Source of the DNA: Coniochaeta sp. PMI_546 | Taxonomy: Eukaryota > Ascomycota > Sordariomycetes > Coniochaetales > Coniochaetaceae | Assembly (NCBI GenBank): GCA_021432605.1 | Contig: MU271148.1 | Coordinates: 751,362-815,361 of the forward strand | Length of the DNA stretch: 64,000 bases | Reading direction: 5' to 3' | In this document: piece by piece, positions 1 through 11,728 of the stretch | Layout of the letters: each line of letters starts with the position of its first letter | Numbering within the stretch: the stretch's first letter is position 1 | Made by a program: the position numbers and the translations under genes | The notes under the pieces: model-generated | Databases searched by the model: none | Seen by the model: only the letters and a program-made list of their open reading frames with translations | Told to the model about the DNA's origin: nothing

Positions 1-1534
1 GGAGAAGTGTCCGAATCCGCATGTCGTTCGCAACATCAACCGTTCGTGGAAGTTAAGGTCACCTACTAAGGTAAGCTAGTTTGCATATTCAAGATTGTAC
101 AGTCCGTTACCATAGAACGCACCGAAGTAAATTGAAGACCCATGGTAGGATACAAGGCATGTTGGCAGCATGAGATAGATGCCTGATGCGACTATTTGAA
201 TTCAATGCCTGACTGTGCTGGAATGGCAAGTCTTGACTTTCACTCTCCACAAAGGTAAACACGAACTTGACCGATACAAACAACAGCACTGAGAGCCCAT
301 AACAAAACCGACCTGGATCAAAGTAGTTACAATATTGTTGGCTTGCGGCTTGTTTCCAAGTATTATAGCTGTTCTAGTGAACATCACCTCCTAGGTGAAT
401 TCATTTGCGAACATTGACAACGCAAGGTGTTTTCTTCTAATGCTTACGCCTCATCGGTCAAGATCTTAGCCCTATGTTCATAGTCTTGACCAGATGCTCA
501 TTTAGGTCAATCGGTCAGCGGACTCATGCCGAGGTTTCGAAACTGCAGCTAAGTCCGTGAACATCAACTTATCTGATGTCTGTCACTAGGGCGCAGAAGT
601 TCTACGCTTGGACATGTATGGGATGGCCACCCGCGATCAGTATTCAACTGGAAGGGGGCGTACAGGATAACTAGTCAAGTCAGTCTATGCGAGTCTATGC
701 GAGATCAGTCCGTCGAGATACCAGGCTGCCTGAGCATGAGTCGTCGTGTCTGTCGAGGTACCGGGTACCCCTCCGCACGGAAGGGCCGCGCCAAGCACGG
801 CGCCGCGAGAGTATGGGGGACTCCACTTAACCGGCCAATGCCCGGCCAAGACGGAATCCTCGGCCAAATCGCCACAATCAATTTGCCATGCATGAATCGC
901 CTTACGGTACAGATGCCGGGACTGGTGCTGAAAGACTGTAGACATTGGCCATCTTGCGGCGTGAATAGCCAGTTCGATATGGCCCTTTCTGGACAGTCAA
1001 GATCTTTAGCTGACGATAGATTGATATCCAGTCTAACAAAAACATGAAGTCAAGAGAAAAAAAGAAGCAAAGGTGAGGCTGAGGTGTAGCCAAGGTGAAC
1101 AGGTGAACGAGCGCAATGGAAGTGGCGTGCCTAGAAAGTGCAAATTTCAGCCTTGGCGCACATGCTCGATCCTAGCGCCCTGACAGGTCTCCGGCTGAAG
1201 TGTGGAACCCCTTCACGTCACTGGGATCGGATAAACTGCACTTTGATTTGGCAGCGGTTGCCAGGGGAAATAGTTTCCGAACGCACCCGAGCACCCGCTG
1301 CTAAATCCGGGGCCGGGTGGAAGGGGACCGCGAGGCCAATCGATGCTCGGGGAAAAAACCTCAAAACTTTCCCTTCTCACATTTCAAAATTTTGAACTTT
1401 GTTGTTCAAGCCTCATCTTTGACTTAATCGACATTTAGGACCCTCATTCGTGACGGAACCTCCTCTCCCCTCAGTCTATTAGTTCCATTCTTGCGGTCAA
1501 TCGCTTCTCACACGCACACACACACACATTCACA
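1..1534. other. Gene-free stretch upstream of the phosphate carrier
   Basis: I see no credible coding region here; the short open frames overlap on both strands and have no recognisable domain. The last 100 bases before the start codon at 1535 are pyrimidine- and CA-rich and probably form the promoter-proximal leader of the carrier gene. Confidence 0.5.
1511..1533 (+). repeat. Short CA microsatellite in the leader of the phosphate carrier
   Basis: A run of CA dinucleotides, slightly interrupted, lies immediately upstream of the start codon at 1535. It is probably transcribed as part of the 5' untranslated region. Confidence 0.6.
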
Positions 1535-2891
1535 ATGGCCAGCTCAACAGTCTCTACCGGCTCGACAAAGGTCGACGCCGCCGTCCAGAAGGTCGCTGCC
1601 GCTGCCCCCGGCCAGCTCACCGGTGCCTCTCTCTACTCCAGATTCGCCCTTGCCGGCGCTGTCTGCTGTTCCGTCACCCATGGTGCTCTCACACCTGTTG
1701 ATGTGTACGTGCAATGCCCTGGCTATCTTTCGCGCGCATTTTGCAACGGCTGCAGATCACGTCATTAGTGCATCGCGCACCGGTACTCGTTCCTGAATGG
1801 CATCGAGTGAACGCTAACATGACATATCTCCTCAGCGTCAAGACCCGTATCCAGCTCGACCCCGCAAAGTACAACACCGGTCTGATTGGCGGCTTCCGGA
1901 AAGTCATCGCGACCGAGGGTGCTGGTGCTCTCCTGACTGGTGCCGGCCCTACCTTTGCCGGTTACTTCCTCCAGGGCGCCTTCAAGTTCGGTGGATACGA
2001 GTTCTTCAAGGCCCAGAGCATCAACTTCCTCGGCCTCGAGACCGCCTCCAACAACCGGACGGCCGTCTACCTGGGTTCGTCCGCCCTTGCTGAGTTCTTC
2101 GCCGACATTGCTCTCTGCCCTCTTGAGGCTACCCGTATCCGTCTCGTCTCCGAACCTACCTATGCCAACGGCCTGATCAGCGGCTTCAGCAAGATGTTCA
2201 AGCAGGAGGGTCTCGCCTCTTTCTACGCCGGATTCGGACCCATTCTGTTCAAGCAGTAAGTTCCCATATCCCTACTCAGAACCCTTGGTCCGCCGTGGGA
2301 CAACCGTCTGACAATAAACTACCAGGGTTCCTTACACCATGGCCAAGTTCGTCGTCTTCGAGAAGGTCTCCGAGGCCGCCTTCCGCATCTTCCCCAAGAA
2401 GGACCTGTCCGACGCCGCCCAGACCGGTGTCAACCTCGGCAGCGGTCTGATCGCCGGTTTCGCCGCCGCCTTTGTCTCGCAGCCCGCCGATACCATGCTC
2501 AGCAAGATTAACAAGACCAAGGGAGCTCCGGGTGAGGGTACCACGTCCCGCCTGATCAAGATCGCAAAGGAGCTCGGCATCCGCGGCTCATACACTGGTC
2601 TCGGTGCTCGTCTCTTCATGGTCGGCACGCTCACTGCGTAAGTGAACCCCTTATGGTCAACTAAAATTTGCGCAATAAACTAACAACTTCAATAGTGGAC
2701 AATTTGCCATTTACGGTAGGCACCCTTTTGGGTAAACTGACCTCTTTTCTCTTGAACAAAGCTGACTTTTGACTACAGGAGATCTCAAGAAAGCACTTGG
2801 CGCTACGGTAAGCACTTCTAACTCGTCCAGACAATGACTGAGACAGCATTTGCTAACGCATGTACAGGGCGGAGTTGAGATTGCTAAATAA
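1535..2891 (+). CDS. MIR1: Mitochondrial phosphate carrier (Mir1/Pic2 type, SLC25 family)
   Basis: This inner-membrane carrier imports inorganic phosphate into mitochondria for ATP synthesis. I read six exons: 1535-1704, 1836-2255, 2326-2637, 2696-2715, 2779-2807 and 2868-2891, with GT...AG introns and consistent phases. They encode about 324 residues, the usual length for the family. Joining exons 1 and 2 restores the carrier signature P-V-D-V-V-K-T-R near residue 55. The second and third of the three carrier repeats carry equivalents (CPLEATRIR and QPADTMLSK). The N-terminal 40 residues are Ala/Ser/Thr-rich, without a strong presequence. The start is the first ATG after the CA-rich leader and lies in a good context (cacaATGGCC). 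Phosphate-carrier assignment rests on overall resemblance ([30 protein letters not shown]). Pic2 or Mir1 cannot be separated by eye. The last exons are very short, so the 3' boundary is a little less certain. Confidence 0.93.
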
Positions 2892-4373
2892 TTGAGAGTG
2901 TGAGTTGGGGACGTCTGTCGGGGGTGGTTGCTGAGGTTCTGCTTCGGCCTGATGCACGACCTCTGCCGCTGGCCCGGTACTAGATCGAATGCGACGCAAA
3001 TAATAAGTGTATATTCGACATGGGAGACGAGCGAGAAGCGGCTTTTGTGGATAGAGCGATAGATGCCATAGACATTGGCGTGTATAATACCATGGAATGT
3101 GTCCTAGAGTTAATCTTTCGTCTGCGAGTGGCTGGACATGTGATGAATGGCTTGATCCCGTTTAATTACTGGCATGCGTGGCAAGTAGCACTCCTTTGGT
3201 TCTGCTAGCAGTGGGCGACTGGTCTTGTACCTGTCCTACAGGTGAGTACGATATATAGTCCTATCTTGATTGGTTTTCCGCGTCGAAAAGATGCGCAGTT
3301 CAGAGTGCCGGGCTGGATACAACAGCCTCGTTGATTGTTCGGCTTTAGAGCACAGTTGGAGGACACCCGAACTTGCTGCTACCTCTTGCGACTGGCCGCT
3401 TCTACATGTCATGCTACTGAGTATGATTAGCGGCGGCCGAGTGTAAGATTCTTATGGCCGCGATGTGGTTTAGCAAGTTGCCGCCATGGGTAAGTATGGG
3501 TGGTCTTGGAGATGGACTGAAGGGAGGCGTCATTACTCGGACCGGCTGCTATAGAAGGTCCATACTTGGCTCCCATCCATAGTGAAGAACCTACTGCTCA
3601 TCTAGACCCTCAGCAAGAGGAAAGTATTCACCATGTTAGAAATCCCTCCACTAGAAAGCGTTGCTATCGACAGCAGCAAGAATGGCTATACCGTCCTCAA
3701 ACTCGCTCAGGTCTACTAGCTGGCCGCTTCCTGATGTTTTTATCCTACAGGAGGCACCCTTGTACACGGGCGTTCCTCGGTAATCGTCTTTGTGTTTTAC
3801 TATCGAACCCCTGGTCGGCACAAATAGACTTTCACCACCTCTCTCACCGTTTTACTCACAAACCCCGTTCAACAAGTATGGTTAGCAGGGCAAAATATTT
3901 ATAGCAGCTTACAGTCTCATCAATTCCATTCAACACCGCCCTCTTGATCCTTGGCCGACGGCGTTGAATCAGTAACACATACAGGGTGAAGTTTGCTTTC
4001 GACAGTTCGATGGAAGGAACCTCACCCAAAAACAAAGACGTTTGGAGGCACTTGGAGCAACAATATGATACGTTACAATCGAACTAGGCGAAGGTCTGAC
4101 AGAATGATGACCATACCAGACCAGACTATCAACTAGAAACCAAGCTCGAAAAAATCGCCGCTGTTCCATGCAAGATCAAAATGTGTCGTCTCTTAAGGAG
4201 AGACATATGATCTCTTCGTGCTCCCTTATAGGCGCGATCCAGTCTGCCTTCCTCGCAGTCTCTCTAGGAAATGAAACCATCGCATGTTCGAAACAGAAGG
4301 AAAAACTGAAAAGAAAACCAAACCGTTGCCCGTTCCACTCATCACTTAGAGATGATGAATGCAGTGAAGCTTG
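2892..4373. other. Gene-free stretch
   Basis: This follows the 3' end of the phosphate carrier. Only short, domain-less open frames occur on either strand, and I see no repeat or RNA gene. Confidence 0.45.
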
Positions 4374-4998
4374 TCAAAATCCCCAGATTAGAATTCTCTC
4401 CTCATCCTCATCATGTAGAGATCCTTCTTCCGCATCGTGATCGACGGATCCTTGCTGAGAAGGATGGTCCTTCGGGGTAAGGAAGGCACGACCAGTCAAT
4501 GATGGTGACGAAAGGGTCTTGCTCTTAGACTTAGTGGCAGGAACGGCACCACTAGTCAATAGTGGTGGTGTCATCGTCTTGCTATTAGTGATGCCAACGG
4601 CACTACCAGGTTGCTGGCCTCCTGCGTACGTACTGGGATTTGCCGTCTGCTCAGACCGAGGCCATGACACGATGTCCATCTTTGGGTCCTGAGCGTTGGC
4701 AATGTTGGTAAACGTCTCTGGAATGTCTCTGGTTCGAAGGAGGTGCGGATACCTCCCTGACCGTTTGACACGCCAAATAAACGTCGCAGTGGTCAGATCA
4801 ACCCGTACGGGCAGTTTCCCTTGCTCGAGGGCGTTCCTGGTGTTATTCCAAGTCGTATGGCTCGATGGCTCGGTCAAGTACCCGGTACTGCGGAGTTGAT
4901 CGATGAATACTCTCATGAAAATCAGTCAACGTGGACCGCTTAGGCATCTGTCGTAGTGCTTTCTTCCAATTATCAATTGCTTCCGTACTACCAGCCAT
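4374..4998 (-). pseudogene. Frameshifted paralogue of the 6684-7679 gene (unrecognised family)
   Basis: Reading the minus strand from an ATG at 4998 gives about 30 codons (A-I-D-N-W-K-K-A-L-R-Q-M-P then D-F-H-E). These match the start of the neighbouring paralogue (A-I-E-Q-W-R-E-A-L-Q-K-M-P, D-F-H-E). The homology then jumps by one base into the frame that opens at 4916. That frame continues with E-P-S-S-H-T-T-W and V-D-L-T-T-A-T-F-I-W-R-V-K, again matching the paralogue (E-P-S-G-H-T-S-W, V-D-L-I-T-A-T-F-I-W-R-V-K). Comparison of the two copies shows one extra base near 4915. The C-terminal half is Ser/Thr/Pro-rich, ends in an acidic stretch, and lacks the coiled coil of the paralogue. Either this is a decaying duplicate or a shortened protein is made from the ATG at 4916 (180 residues). 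The function is unknown. The duplication and the frame change are seen directly; its pseudogene status is inferred. Confidence 0.5.
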
Positions 4999-6683
4999 CT
5001 TGACTCCGACGATCAACTTATTGATGATCAGTCGTCGAGGTCGTTACCAGTAAATGATATAACTGTATGATGGGAATAGGCCTACGATTGCGCCTGTAAG
5101 ATGTTAGATTGTATGATATGATGAAAAGTCAACTGATTGACTCACTTACTTCAAGATTGATGAATGCTGCTCTAAGCAGTGGTCACTGAGTAGCTCATCA
5201 TTGCCTATGAGGTAGATGATGAGCTGATGCTATAGTAAAAGATAGCAGGCAAGATAGCAGGTGAGACTGTGAACGTTAGACTGGATGAATAGTAGAAGCG
5301 TAAAACCGTGAAATTTAGGCGAGTACCTACCGGAGGGTGAATCAGGTGGGCGTCTGGGATGTGGTGAAGAGAATGAAGAGGAAGAGTACGAGAGGTGGAA
5401 GTGGAAGTTGGGCTTCTGCTAGCCGCGGCACACTGGCCATCTGAAAAATAGATTCAGCCAAAGGGGAGGTGCGCAGGAATATGAAGAAGGGCACCGCCAG
5501 GACGGAAGGTAGAGTAGAGGTGAGTATTTGGTGCTAACAACTTGCTCCTCGTGAAGTAGAGTTGTGGTTTCCGTGAAGCAACTTGACAAATCTTTCTACG
5601 AGAACATAGCCTACTCTCCAGTAAAGCAAACTGCAAGACAAATTGATTTCTTTCACAGTACCTCTTGCAATAGGGACTATCTAAATGAGTAACTTACGTA
5701 GAGCTATGAGTAAACCTCGGAAGGACGGTGCACGCGGGTAGCTCTCATCATAAGGACCTAAGTAGAACTGGTTTAGATCTAGACCTTTGAAAATTCTAAA
5801 CGTAAATATGGTATAGACAGCACCCTCTTGGCACGGTCGAAGGTGTTGCGATCGCCAAACAAGTTGTAGTTGACGCTCTTGAGTCGTGATGGTGCTGATG
5901 ATGGAAAGAGGAGGCGAGCTGAGCGCGAGGCTAAGAACGGGAAAGGTGATGCTGACCTAGGAATGACCACATGCCAGCCCAGCGACCGACACGAGATCAA
6001 TTTGCTTTTGTAGTAGGATAAACTGGCCAGCTGGATGTGTGGTGAAAGTGTCCAGTGTTGGATCTGCGTCTTTCGTCTTGAACGGGGATCTAGATCAGCA
6101 TTTCCACTTTGACAGATCTTAACTTAGACTTGCATACAGCCTCTCATCAAGACCCATGAGAGGTTTTGTATAGTAGTACATCAGCATCGTTAAGTCATAG
6201 ACAGATGATATGGACATCTCCTTCTCGGAAGATACTTGCAGAGGAAAGATGAATATTCCGAGGACTGGTGCCAATATTTGCCCAGTGGCTCCTGCCTTGG
6301 TGCTATCGATCAGTCTATCCCCTCATGGTGCGATCGTGTCTTCATGACTTATGAACCGACCGCGACTCTCAGAGCTGATGGCAAGCTTGTTTTTAGCAGA
6401 AAGCAAGGTTTTCAGAAACTACCGATAAAAGGCCTATCAGCAATCAACACCATATCCCCTAAACTGAACGCAAACTGTCAGAGCTAAATCAACGCAATAT
6501 CTCCCTAAGCGGATCGCAAGAAACCCGGAATAGACAACGCACTAATTCCCACGAGAATACTACCGCCGAATGCCATCACCGTCGACCGGTCCTCCCCGCT
6601 TCGTAACCACCGAAGCGTAAGCATAGTGTCCCGCTCCGGCTTCCCATCGCCTCATCCGATCGTGTTATCCGTCAATCGGAGAA
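4999..6683. other. Gene-free stretch holding the duplicated 5' flank of the left copy
   Basis: No gene is supported here. Bases about 5673-5815 resemble about 8336-8470, at the same distance upstream of the right-hand paralogue. The upstream region was therefore duplicated together with the gene. Confidence 0.45.
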
Positions 6684-7679
6684 TCAGCCTATAGTCTCCG
6701 CCAGGGCCTCATACTTTTGCCGCACCTGGTTGGTCAGCTGCTCAGCCGAATGAGCGCCAGCCGCCAACCCGCCGACGATCCGACGAATGTATCGTCTATT
6801 GCCCATGGCGATGACTCGAAGCTCCCCAAGCTCCATGGTGGTGTTCTCCAAGTCCTTGCTCGTGTCGGCGAGTTTGCGGACGGTGTCGGCCAGCTCCTCC
6901 TTGATTTCGGCAAGCTCCTTGATGAGGTCCGTCACCTTGTCTTCTGAGTGGGCCAGCTTCTCCCGCCAGTCGACCAGGTCGTTCGTGCCTGCCGCGGGCT
7001 CATCCTTGGTGGTAGTGGTGGTATTCTGGCGTTTTTTTGATTGAATAGTCGTGTCCTCCTGATCTGCTGTTCGAGGCCTCTTCGACCCCGTCACTCCGCT
7101 GGTAGTGGGGGCCATAGGTCGAGTGGTAAGGGGAGCGGAGGGCTCATTAGCCGCTGTAGCCTCTCGCGGCACCGTAGGCTCGCGAGCCGCAGGAGTCTTG
7201 GGAACCCACAATGCCGGCATGGGCGAGCTCGGCACAGACTCCTCGGACTTGACGTCGTTCTGGGGGATGAGCTCTTTCTTAGGCTCCCAGGCCGCCGTCG
7301 CGCCCTTAGTAGGCCAGTTGGTGATGTGGATCGGCGGCTTGGGATAGGCTGCCCCGCTCACAAAGCTGCCGGGCAATGCGGTGGTCTGCGGTTTGCCGGC
7401 ACGTCTCTGCTTCACACGCCAGATGAAAGTGGCGGTGATGAGGTCGACCCAGTCCGGCTGCTCTCCCCGTTTGAGCGTCTCTTTGACGTGCTTCCACGAA
7501 GTGTGTCCTGAGGGCTCCGCGGGAAACTGCGTGGTCTTGAGACGAATCAAGATGTTCTCGTGGAAGTCGTCGGGCAGCGAATCCCACTCGGGCATTTTCT
7601 GAAGGGCCTCACGCCACTGCTCGATTGCGGAGACTGGCTCTGCAGTATTCTTCTGTTCCTTTTTGTCCTCCATTGTCAA
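6684..7679 (-). CDS. Unrecognised protein with N-terminal conserved block and C-terminal coiled coil
   Basis: A single uninterrupted frame of 331 codons runs from an ATG at 7679; a second in-frame ATG lies two codons later. I do not recognise the family. Residues about 18-95 form a block shared with the frameshifted copy at 4374-4998: W-R-E-A-L-Q-K-M-P, D-F-H-E-N-I, E-P-S-G-H-T-S-W, then A-T-F-I-W-R-V-K. Residues about 100-225 are low-complexity Pro/Ala/Thr with basic patches (S-K-R-P-R, S-K-K-R) that could act as nuclear localisation signals. Residues about 230-330 show heptad-like Leu/Ile spacing typical of a coiled coil. A nuclear oligomeric protein is possible, but this is inference. No signal peptide or membrane segment is visible. 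The coding bias is GC-rich compared with the left copy, which supports this one as the living gene. Confidence 0.72.
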   Translation of the reverse strand: MTMEDKKEQKNTAEPVSAIEQWREALQKMPEWDSLPDDFHENILIRLKTTQFPAEPSGHTSWKHVKETLKRGEQPDWVDLITATFIWRVKQRRAGKPQTTALPGSFVSGAAYPKPPIHITNWPTKGATAAWEPKKELIPQNDVKSEESVPSSPMPALWVPKTPAAREPTVPREATAANEPSAPLTTRPMAPTTSGVTGSKRPRTADQEDTTIQSKKRQNTTTTTKDEPAAGTNDLVDWREKLAHSEDKVTDLIKELAEIKEELADTVRKLADTSKDLENTTMELGELRVIAMGNRRYIRRIVGGLAAGAHSAEQLTNQVRQKYEALAETIG

Positions 7680-9144
7680 ATTGGGATGGGAAGCTGCGGT
7701 GAGTAGGCAGTGGTATCAGTCTTGATTGCTGGATCGCTCAACCCTTGAAGTTCGAGGTGCTTGTCTAGTCAAATCTGCAATGATGCGGTGAAGCGTGAAG
7801 AGGTCGGTCTCGTCGAGTGGAGGGCCTAGTCTGATGCGTGAGACGTGTACGTATTGCTTCCGTGTGTCTAAATAATGACCATCAACAGGCCGGTAGAATT
7901 ATGCAAGACACCAGCCTTGAGGACGAAGGATTGTATGATTAGTAGATGATTACACTGGTGGATTCTGCGAGGAGCTGGTAACTTACCGTTCGGAGGCTTG
8001 GTTGTTGCTGTCAATACAGGCAGCTGATAGATGTTGGGATGTCCAGGTCACTCTGAATAATTTGCAGCGGGCAATAGACTGAAGAGTCACATCGGGAACT
8101 AAATCAGAAAATCCGGCAGATTTGTTAGCCAAGGCGTTATAAGGGAAGCGAAGAAGTCGTTCATATGGAGCAAGAAGTTGAAGGAACCGCGAAGGGAACT
8201 AGCGCCAAAGATCTGCTTTGAAACGATGTGAGCGAAGGGCCACGGAAGGAAGGAAGAACTGAGGAAATTGAGCAAATGAAATGTGATGTTGTTGATGTCT
8301 ACGATTTCAAACCTAAAGCAGCGACTGGGACTACCTGAGTGAGTGAGTAAATCAAGTAATAGAGCCACAACAGGACCTCGAAAGAACGGTACACGCGAAC
8401 AGCTGTAATAATTTGAGCTTGGAAGTGAGTAGACCTTTTGATAGTCCTAGAACTTCTGACGGTATAAAGGTAGCCATGCTATGGACTACAGGTTCAATAG
8501 GTGGAAGTTCATCTTCTTGCTGTCCGGAGCTTCTGCGTAACCCAAGGAGACGTCCTCATACTTGTACGTGTTTTAATTTTTCTTCCTATTCTAAGCAGTC
8601 TAGACTATCATACAGAAGAGGTCTGACCTCTGTGTGACTCAACCGGACGTCTAATGTTGCTGTGCCAGAGGATCAATAGAGCTTCAACGTAATTACAAAC
8701 ATTGTCACTGACGATGTGACTGGTTCTCCTGCCATCTAACGATGTCCCTCCCAAAAGAAAATGCCTCTCATGGTCCATATTGGCCATACTTCTGGACAAC
8801 AGAAGTTGATTGTGCTCCTTGAAGACTTTCAACCTTATTGGACATTTGTCATGGACCGAACTGACGATGAATTTGGCCGGAAAAGAAACTAGACTTTGTA
8901 CACTGATGACGTCTGAGAATCGAGCCTGTTCGAAATGTCGATATGAGCATTCTCAGCAGAGAGAGAGACTGGTACAAAAAAAAAGTCGATGCGAGAATTT
9001 CTGCGGTAGAACCGTAACACTCGAAAACGTAAGAGACTCAAGCTTGGGGAAGTCTTGTTGACAAGCCAAAGATGCGAATGCCCTTGACAAGACAGGATGA
9101 CTATTCGACTGGTCGGGAGGGTAGTTGGAGATTAATCAAGCATA
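7680..9144. other. Gene-free stretch with the duplicated 5' flank of the right copy
   Basis: No coding region is supported here. The segment about 8336-8470 aligns with about 5673-5815; the differences are mostly C/T and G/A. The remainder holds nothing that I recognise. Confidence 0.45.
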
Positions 9145-11728
9145 TTAATCTCCTCTATTCCGCCAAGGAGTACTAGGTGACTCGCCACGATCACGATTCG
9201 ACCTGCGGCTGTGAGGAGTGGCAACAGAACTGCCCTCACGACTCTGGTGGCGCGGTATGTCAGCATAGCGAGAGCCACTCTGAGGAGTCTTGACGTGGCT
9301 GTCTTCGCGACTCTGGTGCCATCGCTGATCAGCGTTGCGAAGCCTGGCCGAGTCAGAAATAGTCTCGCCTGGATCGTAGTGGAAGACCTTCTCGCGGGCC
9401 AGAGCGTCCTTGTAGAATTGGGTGACGGAAGCCAGCGCGACGTGCTCGTCCTCTCCGCATCCGATGATGTTCAGGAGGTTCTGAGTGTCGAGAATCTGCT
9501 TGGATATGACAGTATCAGGCTGACAATAGGTGCGAATACGCATGGCTCGTGCATTGACTCGCATCATGTCGATCACGCCGTAGATCGCCGCTTCAGTGGT
9601 GTGGCGGCTGTAGAAGCGGAAGTCGCCAACGTGCATGCGGACCAGATCGAGCTGGGTCTCGATATCGTATCGGAAGCCGACGACCTTGGGACGGCCCCGC
9701 TGTTGCCAGCCATCTGAGATTCTCTTGAGCTTATCCGTGTCGAGACGGCCGGCGTTGAACTGGCAAGTTATGTAGCTGTTGAGTGCTGATGCAAGGATGA
9801 ACTCGAGCTCGCAGTACACCAGGCTCTGCTCGCGTGGGTCAAGTGAGATGACGAGCTGACGCTCCCTGAGATCCACCTTGGACTTGTTTGCGGGCCGAGG
9901 TGCTTTTAGTTGCTCGCTGCCCATGTTAACCTGGAGATGATTAGCTGTGACTGTTCAGAGATAGAGGTCAAATTACTTTACCAGCTCCTTGGCCTTCTTC
10001 CGCAGATTCTCAAAGAAACCGTTGCTCTTCGGAGGCTGTCGCTTCTGTGGAGAGATCGAGGTGTTCTCCAACCAGCCCTTCTCGCCAATCATGGTCTTTG
10101 TGGAAACCTTGCGCGCGCCCGTCACTGGAATTTCTGGAAACATGACATCGAGAGGGGAGTAAGGCTCTCCGTTATACCCTGCTTGTTGGGTTTTGGACAT
10201 CGGTGTGGCTGTCTTTCGCGACAGCATTTCCATGTCCTTCTTTTGAGCATGGTAGTCGGCCTCAAACACCGATTCCTCATCATCGGCAGGAGATAGGCCT
10301 GAGGTCCGCTTATTGACGCCATCCTTCCATTCGTTGTAAGAATCAAAGATGCTCCGCCGTGAAAGGTCACCGCGGTTGTTAGGAGGACGATTATTGACTC
10401 GAAGTGGGTCGACGCTGAGACGGCCTCCGGCGTAATCTCTATCCTGCGAGTAGGCTGATGAAGAGTCGTCACCGACGAAAGTATGCTTGACTCTACGATC
10501 GCTCCGTTGCTGAATGTCCGAAGCATCTTTCTGTGGTACGTGCATAGCGACAGGAATATGGCCCTTGCGGAGCGCCTCAGCTCGAGCCTCTTGACGAGCG
10601 ACAGAAACGTCGATAGGCTGCAGGTCAGGCATTTGTCGCCGACGTGAGAGAGATGGGGTAGGACTGCATGGAGAAACATCGTAACTGTCATGTTTTGTGC
10701 CGACCGAAGGCGAAGCGACAGCAGTGCTCGGATCATTGTCATCGCTGTCTTCGAAGGTGAAGCTCACACGTGGCTGCCCGTTGCGGGGAGCGCGACGCGT
10801 CGAGCTCTTCACCGGAGACGAGGAGCGCGAACGGTTGGATGGAGTTGCACAATTGCCATACTTGGCTGGGGAGCGAGAGCGAGAGCGACGGCTTGAGGAA
10901 GGATCATCGCGGTCCAGACCACGTCTGGCAGGAGTCGAAACACCGTCCCGGTACGCGTCCCGAGCTCGTTGGTGCTGCATCTTGCCCAGTGCGATTCTTT
11001 GACGATTAGCACGTCTGTTAATGTTTCTGGCTGGGCACCACATGGAGTTTTCAAACTTACAATTCTTCGAGGTCTTCTTCATCTGATTCAGTTATGGTTT
11101 CGTGGATAGGACTCAGTGACTGGCCCTGGTGGACCGAACTGAGTGAAGGGGATGTGACGGCTGGAGAAACTTGAATAAAGTTTCCGCGAATTGGACTCGG
11201 TGGATCAGAGAAATCCTGGAAATCCATGTTCTCCTCTTCTTTGTAGCCTCTGCCGACTTCTGGACTCTCCTGGGGGCTGTGGTGTAAACTGCTGTGAGTG
11301 GGACTTGGTGTTGGCTGTTTGACAGAAGAAGTGGTGGAGGGCAAAGTGACAATCGTAGGCGCTCTAAGACCCGCAGGAGGATAGAGTCCAAAGGTGGATG
11401 GGTTGTTGCCTTCTTCGTCTCCTTCCATGATGACGACTCGCTGGTACCCAACAATCTTGGTCTTGAAAGTCGTGCCAATTCCCTCCGGGATCACGGTGGC
11501 ATCTTCATAAATGCCGCCATCGATTGTGGCTAGCCACTTCCAAACCGGATGATCTGACAGAAGTCCTGGCACTGGGTAAGGCCAAAAAGGGTTGAAGTGG
11601 TACGGATGCGGAGGAAGTGGTACCCAATTCACCATGTGAGGCATCCATCCACCCATATACATGGGATGGACAGGGGCCCATGTATATGGAGCGACGAGAA
11701 CGTTGGGGTAAGGGTAGTACCAAGACAT
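9145..11728 (-). CDS. Conserved-looking unknown protein, three exons, about 822 residues
   Basis: Three long frames on the minus strand join cleanly. Exon 1 is 11061-11728, exon 2 is 9982-10996 and exon 3 is 9145-9930. Intron 1 begins GTAAGT and ends in an unusual AAG after a GCTAAT branch-like site. Intron 2 begins GTAAAG and ends CCAG. Both junctions keep the frame. I chose the ATG at 11728 (context tcaaaATGTCT); an upstream in-frame ATG exists at 11827. The N-terminus is rich in Pro, Trp and Tyr (W-Y-Y-P-Y-P, M-Y-M-G-G-W-M-P). The middle, about residues 230-560, is charged and disordered, with Arg/Ser tracts. The most structured part, about residues 565-730, contains L-V-Y-C-E-L-E-F-I-L-A-S-A-L-N and V-G-F-R-Y-D-I-E-T-Q-L. 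The tail carries two related H-Q-S-R-E-(D/G)-S motifs. I recognise no catalytic motif, signal peptide or membrane segment. The function is unknown. Confidence 0.75.

Noticed and set aside
5779-6000. 73-codon minus-strand frame with a protein-like middle (F-G-D-R-N-T-F-D-R-A-K-R-V)
   Set aside because: It is short, has no family match that I can recall, and no convincing exons join it.
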